A DNA stretch of 64,000 nt from Methylobacterium sp. Leaf91. GTDB lineage: Bacteria > Pseudomonadota > Alphaproteobacteria > Rhizobiales > Beijerinckiaceae. Positions within the stretch are counted from its first letter, which is position 1, and each line of letters opens with the position of its first letter. The notes beneath the pieces were generated by a model. That model worked only from the letters and a program-made list of their open reading frames with translations. It was not told where the DNA came from and did no database searches. This document shows positions 52,998-63,857 of the stretch, piece after piece. The stretch is taken from the NCBI RefSeq assembly GCF_001422815.1, contig NZ_LMMP01000050.1:159033-223032 (forward strand), given 5' to 3'. Both the position numbers and the translations under genes were made by a program.

Positions 52998-53621
52998 ATG
53001 ATTCTCTACGGCACGAGCTATTCGCCTTTCGTCCGCAAGATTCTCGTCACCCTCGCCGAGAAGAACATTACGTTCGAGCACGTTCCGGTGTTCTTCCACG
53101 CGCCGGACGAGGCGTTCCAGGCCTGCAGCCCTCTCGGTAAGATTCCGGCTTTCGAGGATGACGGCTTTCGGCTGGCCGATTCTTCGGCGATCTCGGCCTA
53201 TATCGAGGCCAAGTATCCGAGTCCTGTCCTGTGGCCGCAGGCGCCGAAGGAGCGGGCGCGCGCTGTCTGGTTCGACAAGTTCGGCGATACCGAGTTGTTC
53301 GCGGTGCTGATCAAGCCCTTCGCCGAGCGTGTCGTGAAGCCTGTCCTGATGGGTAAGCCCGGCGACGAGGCCGTGGCGGTGAAGGCGGTGACGGACGAGT
53401 TCCCGAAACTCTACGATTACCTGGAGAGCCAGATCGACGGCCCGTACCTTGTAGGTGACGCGTTCAGCATCGCCGACATCTCGGTGGCGACGACCTTCCA
53501 CAACCTGCGTCTCGCCAAGGAGCCGGTCGATGCCGGCCGCTGGCCGAAGCTCGCCGCCTATATCGACGCGACGCTGTCGCGTCCGTCCTTCGTCACGGCG
53601 ATCGCGGCGCGGACGAAATGA
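52998..53621 (+). CDS. glutathione S-transferase family protein
   Basis: The 207-residue product has a thioredoxin-fold GST N-terminal domain (ILYGTSYSPFVRKILVTLAEKNITFEHVPVFF, with a serine/proline site TSYSPF) and FEDDGFRLADSSAISAYIEAKYP as the glutathione-binding helix start, then an all-helical C-terminal half (YLVGDAFSIADISVATTFHNLRL). The class is not certain. It is 67 bases after btaB on the same strand and may share its transcript. Confidence 0.88.
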   Translation: MILYGTSYSPFVRKILVTLAEKNITFEHVPVFFHAPDEAFQACSPLGKIPAFEDDGFRLADSSAISAYIEAKYPSPVLWPQAPKERARAVWFDKFGDTELFAVLIKPFAERVVKPVLMGKPGDEAVAVKAVTDEFPKLYDYLESQIDGPYLVGDAFSIADISVATTFHNLRLAKEPVDAGRWPKLAAYIDATLSRPSFVTAIAARTK

Positions 53622-53661
53622 GCCTGCCGGGAGCCGGCCATTGCGCCCTTCCCGGATCGCC

Positions 53662-53761
53662 TAGAGCGCTCTCCGCCGAAGTAGGTGCCGGTTCGGCGAA
53701 AAAGAGCGCGGCAAAACAAAGGCCTGGTGATGTGCCCCGACCCAACGTGGTCGGGCGCAGA
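53662..53761. repeat. dispersed ~100-base repeat, copy B (inverted)
   Basis: Inverted relative of the segment at 41522-41618. Here AGAGCGCTCTCCGCCGAA opens it and CGTGGTCGGGCGCAG closes it. It lies between the convergent GST and exoR-like genes and may serve as a terminator. Confidence 0.75.
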
Positions 53762-53762
53762 T

Positions 53763-54648
53763 CTAGCGACGGCGCCGGGACGATCCGGTGACCTGCGACT
53801 GAGCCTGGAGGGCCTGGGCCTGAGCCTGGGCCTTCTCTTCTTCCGAGGCGGTGGCCCATGCCTTGTCGGACAGGGTGACGATCCAGTCGTCCTTGCGCCC
53901 TTGGGCCGATTCCCGGGCCAGCGACAGCCACATCAAGCCACGGGCCCGCTGTGCCGGAACGCCCTGCCCGTTCATCAGAAGGTTGCCCAGCAGGGCCTGG
54001 GCCGGAGCATGGCCCTTCTCAGCCGCGAGATTGAACCAGCGCGCGGCCTGACGCGGGTCGGCATCCACGCCGGTCCCCTCGAGGTAGAGGCGCGCGAGAT
54101 TGTACTGGGCGTTCGGGTCGCCGAAATACGACGCCGCGTAGTTGAACATGTCGTAGGCCCGCTCCGGGTTCGGGCGCACGTAGGTGCCCTTGATCCCGTC
54201 GAGGAAATACGTGCCGAGCGCCGTGAAGGCGCTGGCGACCACGCCTGAATTCTGGGTGTCCGGCCCGTCATCGGTGTTGTCGTCGGCGATGCGCGAGAAG
54301 AACTCGAAAGCCTTCAGGTCGTCATGGGGCACGCCGTCGCCCTCGGCATACATCCGTCCGAGCTTCCACAGGGCAAGGGCGTGGCCCTGGCCCGCGGCGT
54401 ATTCGAGGGCGCGGGCGGCCCCTTCCTTGTCGCCGGCATTGTAGTCGCGAACGCCCGAGCGCAGGGCTTCGCGCGCCGTGCGGTAACCGCCCGTGGCAGG
54501 CACGGGCGTACGCGCGGCGGGATCAAGCGCCAGAGCCGAGGTGGCGCCGGCGAGGAGCAGCGCGAGGGCCGCTCCCATCCGCCTCACCCGACGTGCGGCG
54601 CGACCGGGATCGGCCCCTGCCGGCCGCACGGGCCGGCGAAGGTCAGTC

Positions 54649-54662
<14 letters not shown>
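53763..54662 (-). CDS. Sel1-repeat periplasmic protein, ExoR-like
   Basis: The 299-residue product has an N-terminal signal peptide (MGAALALLLAGATSALA, preceded by an Arg-rich lead) and at least four Sel1-type TPR units: AARALEYAAGQGHALALWKLGRMYAEGDGVPHDD, FSRIADDNT, FNYAASYFGDPNAQYNLARLYLEGTGVD and WFNLAAEKGHAPAQALLGNLLMNGQGV. The order and sizes resemble ExoR of rhizobia, the periplasmic repressor of the ExoS/ChvI two-component system. No exoS/chvI gene is present here. Start could be 54662, 54656 or 54578. Its first codons overlap the end of ilvD. Confidence 0.65.
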
Positions 54663-56379
<1,717 letters not shown>

Positions 56380-56968
56380 CGTCTCTCTCGGCCCCGTCTC
56401 AGCCGCTACAGGTGAAGCCCGGCTGTCGTTTCTCAACGCGATGACAGGCGACGCCGGCGAAGCGTCGTTCGACACCGTGAAGCGCAGTCTCGGAATTCAG
56501 CGGTAAAGCGTTGGGGAAACTGTCGTTTACCGCGGATGTTGAGGTGGTCCCGGTTTATGGCGGGATCGCGGCGAATGAGGGCGTCTCCCAAGGCGAAGTC
56601 GGGATGCTTTCGCGGTGTTGCGACCCCGCCACAGCCACGCTTCTTCCCGGGACCGGGTGCAAGCAGCAATGTCCGGTGAGAGCACGCTGATCCGTTCGAC
56701 CCTCGCGAATAGCTATCGCAGCCGGCGCAGCGTCGAGGCGCGGCTATGCGCGAAGTAAGAGAGGGAGGACAACTACTCTTTGCCTCACCCCGGCATGTAT
56801 AAGCCAATCGCCATCGGCCGCGCCCACGAGATGTGCTCAGAATGGTGCTTTAGCGAAAGGTTTTTCCATTCGGTCGACTGAAAGCGCGTCTGACGGAGGT
56901 GTGCCCATTCCAGTCACAGGGCTCCACACTTCTCGGCTCAACTACCGTCGACCTCGAACAATGCTCCG
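56380..56968. other. intergenic region without a supported gene
   Basis: About 590 bases between ilvD and eutC. Minus-strand open frames exist but are Cys/Arg/Ser-rich and lack family features or good ribosome sites. I see no tRNA, strong hairpin or clear promoter. It is more AT-rich than the genes on either side. Confidence 0.5.
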
Positions 56969-57778
56969 TCAGGCGACGGATGCGGTGTCGCTTCCGTCCC
57001 CGATCGCCTGCTGACGCGGCGGCGACTCCAGGTCCGGCCCGCTGCCATCCTTGAGGTTCACGCCGGTGATTCCGCGCACGAACGCCTCGCGCAGAAGCCA
57101 GTCGAGTTTGAACGCCGCGAGCTCATGCGAGAGCCCGGCGGGGCGGACGTTCGAGATGCAGTTGCGCTCGGCATCCGAACGACCGACGCGCGGGTCCAGA
57201 GTCAGATAGATCCCGAGACTGTCGGGCGAGGACAGGCCCGGCCGCTCGCCGATGAGGACGGCGACGGCGCGAGCCTTCAGCGCCGCGCCGATCCCGTCGC
57301 CGAGGGCGACGCGCCCCTGCGTCGCCACTACGATGGGAGCCAGCGTCCACCCGGCCCTGTCGATATGCGGCTTGAAGGCGGCGAGGAAACCGGCCGCACC
57401 CTCGTGCACTGCCCTGGCTGACAGGCCGTCCGCCACGACGATGGCGAGGTCCGCTGGCTCGGTGGGCCGCTCAGCGAGGGTCTTCGTGCTCTCCTCGCCC
57501 AGGGTGCGGCCGAGGTCGGGGCGACGCAGATAGGTGGCGCGATCCGGCGCCGCCGAGGCGAGGGTCAGGGTGGGATAGCCGAGTGCCTCGATCCCGGAGG
57601 CGACCTCAGCGGCATCCATCGGCGTGTGGACGGCATCCCGCGCCTGGGCATGGGCGAGCCCGAAGCGCAGCACCTCGATGGTGGGCATGCCGGTTCCGGC
57701 GCGCCCGAGGCCGATCCGCGCCGGCGTCAGGCGGCTCAATCTGGCCCAGGGATCTTCGGAGGTGTCCTCGGCGCTCAT
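56969..57778 (-). CDS. eutC: ethanolamine ammonia-lyase small subunit
   Basis: EutC, with EutB, forms the adenosylcobalamin-dependent lyase that turns ethanolamine to acetaldehyde and ammonia. The 269-residue product has LTPARIGLGRAGTGMPT, LRFGLAHAQARDAVHTP, IVVADGLSARAVHEGAAGFL, LIGERPGLSSPDSLGIYLT and the B12-binding RNCISNVRPAGL. The start overlaps the eutB stop (ATGA). The two genes are coupled. Confidence 0.95.
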   Translation of the reverse strand: MSAEDTSEDPWARLSRLTPARIGLGRAGTGMPTIEVLRFGLAHAQARDAVHTPMDAAEVASGIEALGYPTLTLASAAPDRATYLRRPDLGRTLGEESTKTLAERPTEPADLAIVVADGLSARAVHEGAAGFLAAFKPHIDRAGWTLAPIVVATQGRVALGDGIGAALKARAVAVLIGERPGLSSPDSLGIYLTLDPRVGRSDAERNCISNVRPAGLSHELAAFKLDWLLREAFVRGITGVNLKDGSGPDLESPPRQQAIGDGSDTASVA

Positions 57779-59175
57779 GCGGCAATCCCCTTCTGGGCGG
57801 ATAGGCCGGGAGCCGCCGCGATGAGGCGGGCGCTCGGTCCCTCGGGCAGGAGTGCGCCCTCCGCATCGGTCAGGCCGATCTGTTCGAGCCACGCCTCGAA
57901 TTCCGGCGCGCGTTTCAGGCCGAGCACCTCGCGCACGTAGAGTGAATCGTGGAACGAGGTGGATTGGTAGTTGAGCATCACGTCGTCGGCACCGGGAATG
58001 CCCATGACGAAGGTGCAGCCGGCCGCTCCCAGCAAGGTCAGGAGCGTGTCCATGTCGTTCTGGTCGGCTTCGGCATGGTTGGTGTAGCAAACGTCGCAGC
58101 CGAGCGGCAGGCCCATGAGCTTGCCGCAGAAATGGTCCTCCAATCCGGCCCGGATGATCTCCCGGCCGTCATAGAGATATTCCGGCCCGATGAAGCCCAC
58201 CACGGTGTTGACGAGGAGCGGCCGGAACGGACGCGCGACGGCGTAGGCCCGTGCCTCCAGGGTCTGCTGGTCGATGCCGTGATGGGCATTGGCCGAGAGC
58301 GCCGAGCCCTGCCCGGTCTCGAAATACATGCAATTGTCGCCCACCGTGCCGCGCTTCAGGGCAAGGGCCGCCTCGTGCGCCTCTTTCAGGATCGGCAGGG
58401 TGACGCCGAAACTGGCATTGGCCTTCTGCGTGCCTGCGATCGACTGGAACACGAGGTCCACCGGCAGGCCCCGGTTCATCGCCTCCAGCGTGGTGGTGAC
58501 ATGGGTGAGGATGCAGCCCTGCGTGGGGATCGCGAGGCGCTGGATCAGGTCGTCGAAGAGGTGGAGCAAGCCGCTCAGGGTGGAGACGGAATCGGAGGCC
58601 GGATTGAGGCCGATCACCGCATCGCCGCAGCCATAGGACAGCCCGTCGACGATGGCGGCGGTGATGCCGGCGGCATCGTCGGTGGGGTGATTGGGCTGGA
58701 GACGGACGGAGAGCCGGCCGGGCAATCCGATTGTGTTGCGGAACTTCGTCACCACCCGGCATTTGCGCGCCACCAGGATCAGGTCCTGATGACGCATGAT
58801 CTTCGAGACGGCGGCAGCGATCTCCGGCGTGATGCCGGGCGAGATCCGGGTCAGCGTCTCGGAGGACGCCTTGATCAGGAACTCGCGGAAATCGCCGACG
58901 GTGAGATGGGCGATCTCCCTGAAGGCCACCGCATCGTGCGTATCGAGGATGAGGCGAGTGACGTCGTCCTCCTCGTAGGGAATGAGGGGTTTGGCCAGGA
59001 TCTCCGACAGCGGCACCTCGGACAGGCACCAGCGGGCGGCCATCCCCTCCTCCGCCGATTCCGCAGCGATGCCGGCGAGCCGGTCGCCGGATCTCAGCGG
59101 CGTCGCCTTGGCCATCAGGGCCGCGAGATCGGCGAAGACATGGGTCTTGGGGCCGACGATGTGGCGATAGGTCAT
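57775..59175 (-). CDS. eutB: ethanolamine ammonia-lyase large subunit
   Basis: EutB carries the active site for ethanolamine deamination. The 466-residue protein shows the TIM-barrel family pattern (KTHVFADLAALMAKATPLRSGD, TRISPGITPEIAAAVSK, LQPNHPTDD, LSYGCGDAVIGLNPASDS, YFETGQGSALSANAHHG, TNHAEADQNDMDTLLTLLG) and ends in LGLKRAPEFEAWLEQIGL. No eutA reactivase, eutJ, or microcompartment shell gene is adjacent, so this looks like the simple, carboxysome-free eut set common in rhizobia. The neighbouring genes are unrelated. Confidence 0.95.
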   Translation of the reverse strand: MTYRHIVGPKTHVFADLAALMAKATPLRSGDRLAGIAAESAEEGMAARWCLSEVPLSEILAKPLIPYEEDDVTRLILDTHDAVAFREIAHLTVGDFREFLIKASSETLTRISPGITPEIAAAVSKIMRHQDLILVARKCRVVTKFRNTIGLPGRLSVRLQPNHPTDDAAGITAAIVDGLSYGCGDAVIGLNPASDSVSTLSGLLHLFDDLIQRLAIPTQGCILTHVTTTLEAMNRGLPVDLVFQSIAGTQKANASFGVTLPILKEAHEAALALKRGTVGDNCMYFETGQGSALSANAHHGIDQQTLEARAYAVARPFRPLLVNTVVGFIGPEYLYDGREIIRAGLEDHFCGKLMGLPLGCDVCYTNHAEADQNDMDTLLTLLGAAGCTFVMGIPGADDVMLNYQSTSFHDSLYVREVLGLKRAPEFEAWLEQIGLTDAEGALLPEGPSARLIAAAPGLSAQKGIAA

Positions 59176-59228
59176 TGTTTAACGCTCCTGCATCGTCGTC
59201 GCGAAAATCGAGCCACCCGGCAGAATCG

Positions 59229-59984
59229 TTATTCCACCTCTCGCCTTGAGCTGAAAAGACCGAGCTCCCGAAAGATCTGCGCCTCGAGGACGGCGCGAAG
59301 GACGACGCCGAACAGGGAGAACGGGAGAATCAGAATTTCCGTGAGGATCGAGGGCGGCGTCCCTGCCCTACCCGCTGGCTGATCGCTGGAGGCGAAGACC
59401 AGAATGCCTAGAAGGAGCGCGAGCGCTACGAGCGGTAGGGCCACGCGAAAGCCGATGTAGAAGATGGTCCAGACCTGACCGGCCGTGGCCCGAAACGCGG
59501 CCTGCGGCGTGACCTCCAACCCCTCGATCGCGAGGGTGGGCCCGACGGTGAAGAGGCGGCTCGTCAGCCAAATGGTGAGGACGAAAGCGGGAATCATCAG
59601 GAGACCGAGCGCAGCCATGGGAAGGATCGCCACCCGCACCCACAGGATGCCGATGAGAAACCATCCGAGGTGATAGGCGATGAGATCCTTCCGCCGCATC
59701 GCCTCGTTCAGCAGGGTCTGGGCGCTCTCCGGCCGCAAACCGAGGACATGACGATAGATCGCCATCGTGTAAGGGACGAGGAGAATGGTGACGGCGATCT
59801 CGATGAGAGCGGCCGTTAGTGATCCGCTTGAGTTTTTCGAACCGCTCATACGGGCGGTGAGGAGCGACTGAACGATCAGGGCGAGGGCGACGAGCCCCGT
59901 CTCGCGCCACAGGGAAGTGACCGCGCGAAACGCAGCGCGGTAGGCCGCGGATGTGGATCCGCGCGTCTGAAGAGGGGCTGCCAT
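59229..59984 (-). CDS. integral membrane protein of unknown function
   Basis: The 251-residue protein has six or so hydrophobic segments: LVALALIVQSLLTARM, ALIEIAVTILLVPYTMAIYR, LGWFLIGILWVRVAIL, LGLLMIPAFVLTIWLTS, FYIGFRVALPLVALALLLGILVF and ILILPFSLFGVVLRAVL. RLFTVGPTLAIEGLEVTPQAAFRAT between them looks soluble. It resembles the broad family of glycerophosphoryl-diester-phosphodiesterase membrane-domain or DUF-type YciC-like proteins, but not strongly enough to name. It is upstream of eutB on the same strand, 54 bases away from its start. Confidence 0.7.
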   Translation of the reverse strand: MAAPLQTRGSTSAAYRAAFRAVTSLWRETGLVALALIVQSLLTARMSGSKNSSGSLTAALIEIAVTILLVPYTMAIYRHVLGLRPESAQTLLNEAMRRKDLIAYHLGWFLIGILWVRVAILPMAALGLLMIPAFVLTIWLTSRLFTVGPTLAIEGLEVTPQAAFRATAGQVWTIFYIGFRVALPLVALALLLGILVFASSDQPAGRAGTPPSILTEILILPFSLFGVVLRAVLEAQIFRELGLFSSRREVE

Positions 59985-60205
59985 CGTGCCTCGTTCCCTA
60001 CCGTCGTGCGCATGGGAAAAACCGATCTATAGCCGGCCGAACCCGCGTTCGACTGAAAAAAAGCGAGGGTGATCCCCCTCAATTCAGGATCAGGCATAGA
60101 AGGGGGCAAGGCTTAACGTCCGGCGGGATGTGCCGGCTCAATGTCGACCCCACATGACATCCCAGCTGAATGTCGCGTGTGTCTCTTTCCAGATGAACCG
60201 GACCG

Positions 60206-60235
60206 GGATCACAGGATGCCGTCACCCTGTGATCC
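60206..60235 (-). terminator. inverted repeat downstream of the transglutaminase gene
   Basis: GGATCACAGG (60206-60215) pairs exactly with CCTGTGATCC (60226-60235). It sits about 45 bases past the transglutaminase stop. No T-run follows, so it is a weak terminator. The rest of the gap 59985-60278 shows no gene. Confidence 0.45.
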
Positions 60236-60278
60236 GCTGCTCTATTCAAGTGCCGGGGACAATTGTGAGGATGCGCTT

Positions 60279-61139
60279 TCAGGCCGCTCCCGCATGCGGC
60301 GCGGGCAATTCCGTCGAGATCGCGTCGACCGTGCGCTGGGGCGGGCTGCCGAGGCCGTCGGAGCGCGCGATACGGATTTGCTGGTTGACCGGCTGCATGT
60401 TGCCGTAGGGCGTCGAGAAGGCGATCTCGGCCGCATCCCGGCCGACGCCGATGCGGACGAGACCGTCGAGATCGGCCTGACGGGTGGCGTCGAACAGCCA
60501 CCAGCGGCCGTCGAGATAGGCCTCGAACACAGCGTGGAAATCGCTCGGCACGAGCCCGTGGGCGTAGCAGCTCACGAAACGGGCGGGGATGCCCAGGGCT
60601 CGGCAGAAGGCCGTCCCGATATGCGCGAAATCGCGGCACACGCCGGCGCGCTTGAGCAGGCTCTCATCGGCGGTCGTCTCGCCGTCGCTGGTGCCGGGCT
60701 GGTAGGTGAGATGATCGTGAATCCAGTTGCAGATCGCATTGACGCGCTGGTGCCCCTTGGGCATCGCCCCGAACTCCGCCTGCGCGAAGGGCGTCAGCCG
60801 GTCGGACGAGACGAAGCGGCTGGGCAGCAGGAACGGCAGGATGTCGAGGGGAAGCTGCGAGATCGGCGTTTCGTTGATCGTGGCCGGATCGGCCCGATGG
60901 ACGGTGAGCTCGACCTCGGCGTTGTATTCCAGCGAGAACTGGCCGGCGGGGACGTTCACCCCAAGATAGCGGTTTTGCAGATCGGGCGAGATGTAGATTT
61001 CCCGCTTCAGGTCGGGCTTGAGAATCAGCGTCTCGCTGAGAATCTCAAGGCTCTTCAGTCGAGCGACCTCGATATTGAAGATAAACGTCGTGTCCGACAG
61101 TATGTTATAAGACAGACTGCAGCCGAGCATGTAGCGCAT
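60279..61139 (-). CDS. transglutaminase-like cysteine protease family protein
   Basis: The 286-residue product has an N-terminal beta-domain (LGCSLSYNILSDTTFIFNIEVA... YNAEVELTVHRAD) and a transglutaminase core with the triad: cysteine in RAGVCRDFAHIGTAFCRALGIPARFVSCYA, histidine in DFHAVFEAYLDG and aspartate in WWLFDATR. This layout is common in bacterial transglutaminase-like proteins of proposed protease function. No signal peptide is seen. ATG 61137-61139 is preferred; the upstream frame is poor. poxB is upstream on the same strand, about 195 bases away. Confidence 0.85.
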   Translation of the reverse strand: MRYMLGCSLSYNILSDTTFIFNIEVARLKSLEILSETLILKPDLKREIYISPDLQNRYLGVNVPAGQFSLEYNAEVELTVHRADPATINETPISQLPLDILPFLLPSRFVSSDRLTPFAQAEFGAMPKGHQRVNAICNWIHDHLTYQPGTSDGETTADESLLKRAGVCRDFAHIGTAFCRALGIPARFVSCYAHGLVPSDFHAVFEAYLDGRWWLFDATRQADLDGLVRIGVGRDAAEIAFSTPYGNMQPVNQQIRIARSDGLGSPPQRTVDAISTELPAPHAGAA

Positions 61140-61332
61140 GGAAGCTCCTTCCTCCGTTTCGGAAGACCGTGCAAGGATTACGCCCGCCGCAGCTGCAAGG
61201 ATCCTGTTGCTAAGGCCGGCTTGCGCTTCCCGGCCCGCTGCCAAACCGATCTTTTGTCCGAGGATGCGGCCACCGTTGAGCCTGGAGGCCGCATCACGGC
61301 TCGGTCTGGATACCTTCGAAGCAGTGCTTCAG

Positions 61333-63093
61333 CTACCGGATGATGTTCGTCTTGGCGAGATCGAGAACCGAATCCCCGCGGCCGCTCATCACCGCACGCA
61401 GCACGTAAAGGCTGAAGCCCTTCACCTGCTGTCCGTCGATCTTCGGTGGGATCGAGAGTTCCTGGCGGTTGACCACCACGTCGAGTACGGCCGGACCGTC
61501 ATGGGCGAGCACGTTCCGGATCGCGCCCTCCAGTTCGGCCGGGTCTTCTACCCGCACCGCGTGGAGCCCGACCGCCCGGGCCATCGCGGCGAAATCGGGG
61601 TTCTCGAGCGCGACGCCGGTTTCGAGATAGCCTGCGGCCTTCATCTCCATTTCGACGAAGCCGAGGGAGCCGTTGTTGTAAATCACGATCTTCAACGGCA
61701 GCTTCTCCTGCCGCAGTGTCAGGAGATCGCCCATCAGCATCGAGAAACCGCCATCGCCCGACAAGGAAACGACCTGCCGGCCGGGAGAGGCCGCCTGTGC
61801 GCCGATGCCCTGCGCCATGGCGTTCGCCATGGAGCCGTGCACCCACGATCCGAGAAGCCGGCGCTTGCCGTTCATCTTCAGGTAGCGCGCCGCCCAGATC
61901 GTCGGCGTACCGACATCGGCCGTGAAGATCGTGTCATCCGCCGCCGCTTCGCTTACGAGCTTGGTCAGATATTGCGGATGGATCGGGGCCTTGGCCGATT
62001 TCAGGCCGAACCAGCCCTTGGTCGGCGCGCCGGTGGCGAGATCGTCGAGGTCCTCGCGCGCCTTGGCGTAGTGTTTCAGGCTGGCATCGAGCCAGGTGCG
62101 GTCGGACTTGACGCCGAGCTTCGGCAGGAGCGCCGTGATCGTATCCCGTACGTCGCCGACGAGACCGAGATCGAGCTTCGTCCGCCGGCCGAGCTGGTTC
62201 GACCGTAGATCGACCTGCGCCACCTTGGCATTCGCGGGATAGAATTGCTTGTAGGGAAAGTCGGTGCCCAACATCAGCAGCGTGTCGCAGTCTCGCATCG
62301 CCGCATAGCCGGAAGAGAACCCGATGAGGCCGGTCATTCCGACATCGTAGGGATTGTCGTATTCCACGAATTCCTTGCCACCGAGGGCATGGACGATCGG
62401 GCTCTTGAGGGCTTCGGCGAACTGCAGCAATTCGGCATGGGCGCCGGCGCATCCGCGACCGCAGAGCAGCGTGATCTTCGACGAACCGTCGAGGAGTTCG
62501 GCCAGCGCGTTGAGCTCTGCTTCGGCGGGACGGATCGTCGGCTTCGCCGGCAGGAGGCCGGCATTGGGGGCAATGGCGCGGGCCGGCGCATCCTTCAACG
62601 CGACGTCGCCGGGAATGATCACCACGGCGACACCACGCTGGCCCACCGCGGCACGGATGGCATTCTCCAGGACGAACGGGAGCTGGGACGGATCGGAGAC
62701 GAGCTCGCAATAGTGGCTGCACTGGGCGAACAAGGCCTTCGGGTCTGTCTCCTGGAAGTAGCCGGATCCGATCTCTGCCGAGGGGATATGTGCGGCGATG
62801 GCCAGGACGGGAGTCCGGGTTCGATGGCAATCGAACAGGCCGTTGATGAGATGGACATGGCCTGGCCCGCAGGAGCCCGCACAGACCGCCAACTCACCGG
62901 TGATCTGACTTTCCGCGCCGGCCGCGAAGGCGCCGACCTCTTCGTGGCGCATATGCACCCAGTCGATGACGCCCCTCGCCCGGATCGACTCGGTCATGGC
63001 GTTGAGGCTGTCGCCGACGACACCGTAGATCCGTCGTACCCCCACCTGCTGGAGGGTTTCGACGATGAGATCCGCGACGGTATCGATTTTCAT
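61333..63093 (-). CDS. poxB: ubiquinone-dependent pyruvate dehydrogenase (PoxB)
   Basis: PoxB oxidises pyruvate to acetate and CO2, passing electrons to ubiquinone, and is typical of stationary phase. The 586-residue protein has the ThDP-enzyme layout: HMRHEEVGAFAAGAESQITGELAVCAGSCGPGHVHLINGL, a middle domain with PIVHALGGKEFVEYDNPYDVGMTGLIG, and the ThDP-binding SLSGDGGFSMLMGDLLTLRQEKLPLKIVIYNN motif. The start codon and size fit. A perfect EcfG-type promoter lies 27 bases upstream of the start, so general stress control is likely. Confidence 0.92.
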   Translation of the reverse strand: MKIDTVADLIVETLQQVGVRRIYGVVGDSLNAMTESIRARGVIDWVHMRHEEVGAFAAGAESQITGELAVCAGSCGPGHVHLINGLFDCHRTRTPVLAIAAHIPSAEIGSGYFQETDPKALFAQCSHYCELVSDPSQLPFVLENAIRAAVGQRGVAVVIIPGDVALKDAPARAIAPNAGLLPAKPTIRPAEAELNALAELLDGSSKITLLCGRGCAGAHAELLQFAEALKSPIVHALGGKEFVEYDNPYDVGMTGLIGFSSGYAAMRDCDTLLMLGTDFPYKQFYPANAKVAQVDLRSNQLGRRTKLDLGLVGDVRDTITALLPKLGVKSDRTWLDASLKHYAKAREDLDDLATGAPTKGWFGLKSAKAPIHPQYLTKLVSEAAADDTIFTADVGTPTIWAARYLKMNGKRRLLGSWVHGSMANAMAQGIGAQAASPGRQVVSLSGDGGFSMLMGDLLTLRQEKLPLKIVIYNNGSLGFVEMEMKAAGYLETGVALENPDFAAMARAVGLHAVRVEDPAELEGAIRNVLAHDGPAVLDVVVNRQELSIPPKIDGQQVKGFSLYVLRAVMSGRGDSVLDLAKTNIIR

Positions 63094-63119
63094 GGTTCGC
63101 GCTCCTGCTTCAGAACCCG

Positions 63120-63144
63120 AACGATGCTGCGCCGCACACGTTCC
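63120..63144 (-). promoter_or_regulatory. EcfG-type (general stress response) promoter of poxB
   Basis: On the minus strand GGAAC (63140-63144), a 16-base spacer and CGTT (63120-63123) match the alphaproteobacterial EcfG consensus exactly. Transcription would begin near 63113, about 20 bases before the poxB start codon. Confidence 0.7.
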
Positions 63145-63173
63145 CGAGGTCCATTGAGTGTCACTCACGCGTG

Positions 63174-63773
63174 TCATTCCGCGATATCGCTGACCCGAGG
63201 CGCGATCACGGCGAAGAGATCCCCGAGGGTCGCGAGGCTCGCGGCCTGAAGCGAATTCGCGGGCACCACCTGACCGTCGGGGCCGGGCAAGGCGCGGGTC
63301 GCGGTGGTGGAAGCCACGACCGTCGGGCTGAATCCCAGGTTGAAAGCGCCGCGCGCCGTGGAGTTGATGCACATATGCGTCATGAAACCGGCGAGCAGAA
63401 CCGATTTCATACCCGTCGCTTCGAGGTGCTTCTGCAGATCCGTACCGACGAAGGAATTAGGATAGTTCTTGACGATGACCCTCTCGCCGTCTCGTGGCGA
63501 GACCTCGTCACTGATCCTGCCGATCGGGGCGGAGATATCGTAAGGCGAGCCGGGCCCGGCATCGTGCTGGATGTGAAAGATCGGGATGCCGGCCTCCCGT
63601 GCGCGATCGAGGAGTTCGCGTGCCGCGCGGATGGCGGGCTCCACCTCTTCCAGGCGCATGATGCCTTCGCGATAGGTGTTCTGCAGATCGATCATCACCA
63701 GGGCGGAGGATCGAAGCCGGGCCGGCACCGGGCTCAGGCCGGAGACGTCGCGCAGGGTCTTGAGGTCTGTCAT
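63174..63773 (-). CDS. isochorismatase-family cysteine hydrolase
   Basis: The 199-residue product belongs to the isochorismatase-like hydrolase family. ALVMIDLQNTYREGIMRLEE gives the catalytic aspartate, NYPNSFVGTDLQKHL the conserved region that follows the lysine VKN, and LAGFMTHMCINSTARGAFNLGF the nucleophile cysteine with its cis-peptide neighbourhood. Substrates in the family range from isochorismate to nicotinamide and N-carbamoyl amides; which one fits here is not readable. The poxB promoter lies in the gap after its stop codon, so poxB does not rely on this gene's transcript. Confidence 0.88.
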   Translation of the reverse strand: MTDLKTLRDVSGLSPVPARLRSSALVMIDLQNTYREGIMRLEEVEPAIRAARELLDRAREAGIPIFHIQHDAGPGSPYDISAPIGRISDEVSPRDGERVIVKNYPNSFVGTDLQKHLEATGMKSVLLAGFMTHMCINSTARGAFNLGFSPTVVASTTATRALPGPDGQVVPANSLQAASLATLGDLFAVIAPRVSDIAE

Positions 63774-63857
63774 GGCTGGCTTCCGGTCTGCAATCGCAAC
63801 GGCGGGGTTTGGGGTGAGGAGACCTCATTCGGGGACCGCGTCAATCCCGTCCTTGGC

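Noticed and set aside
60120..60260. IS21-like terminal sequence near the transglutaminase gene
   Set aside because: A TGTCGACCCCACATGACATCC-like run looks IS-like, but I found no paired end or transposase.
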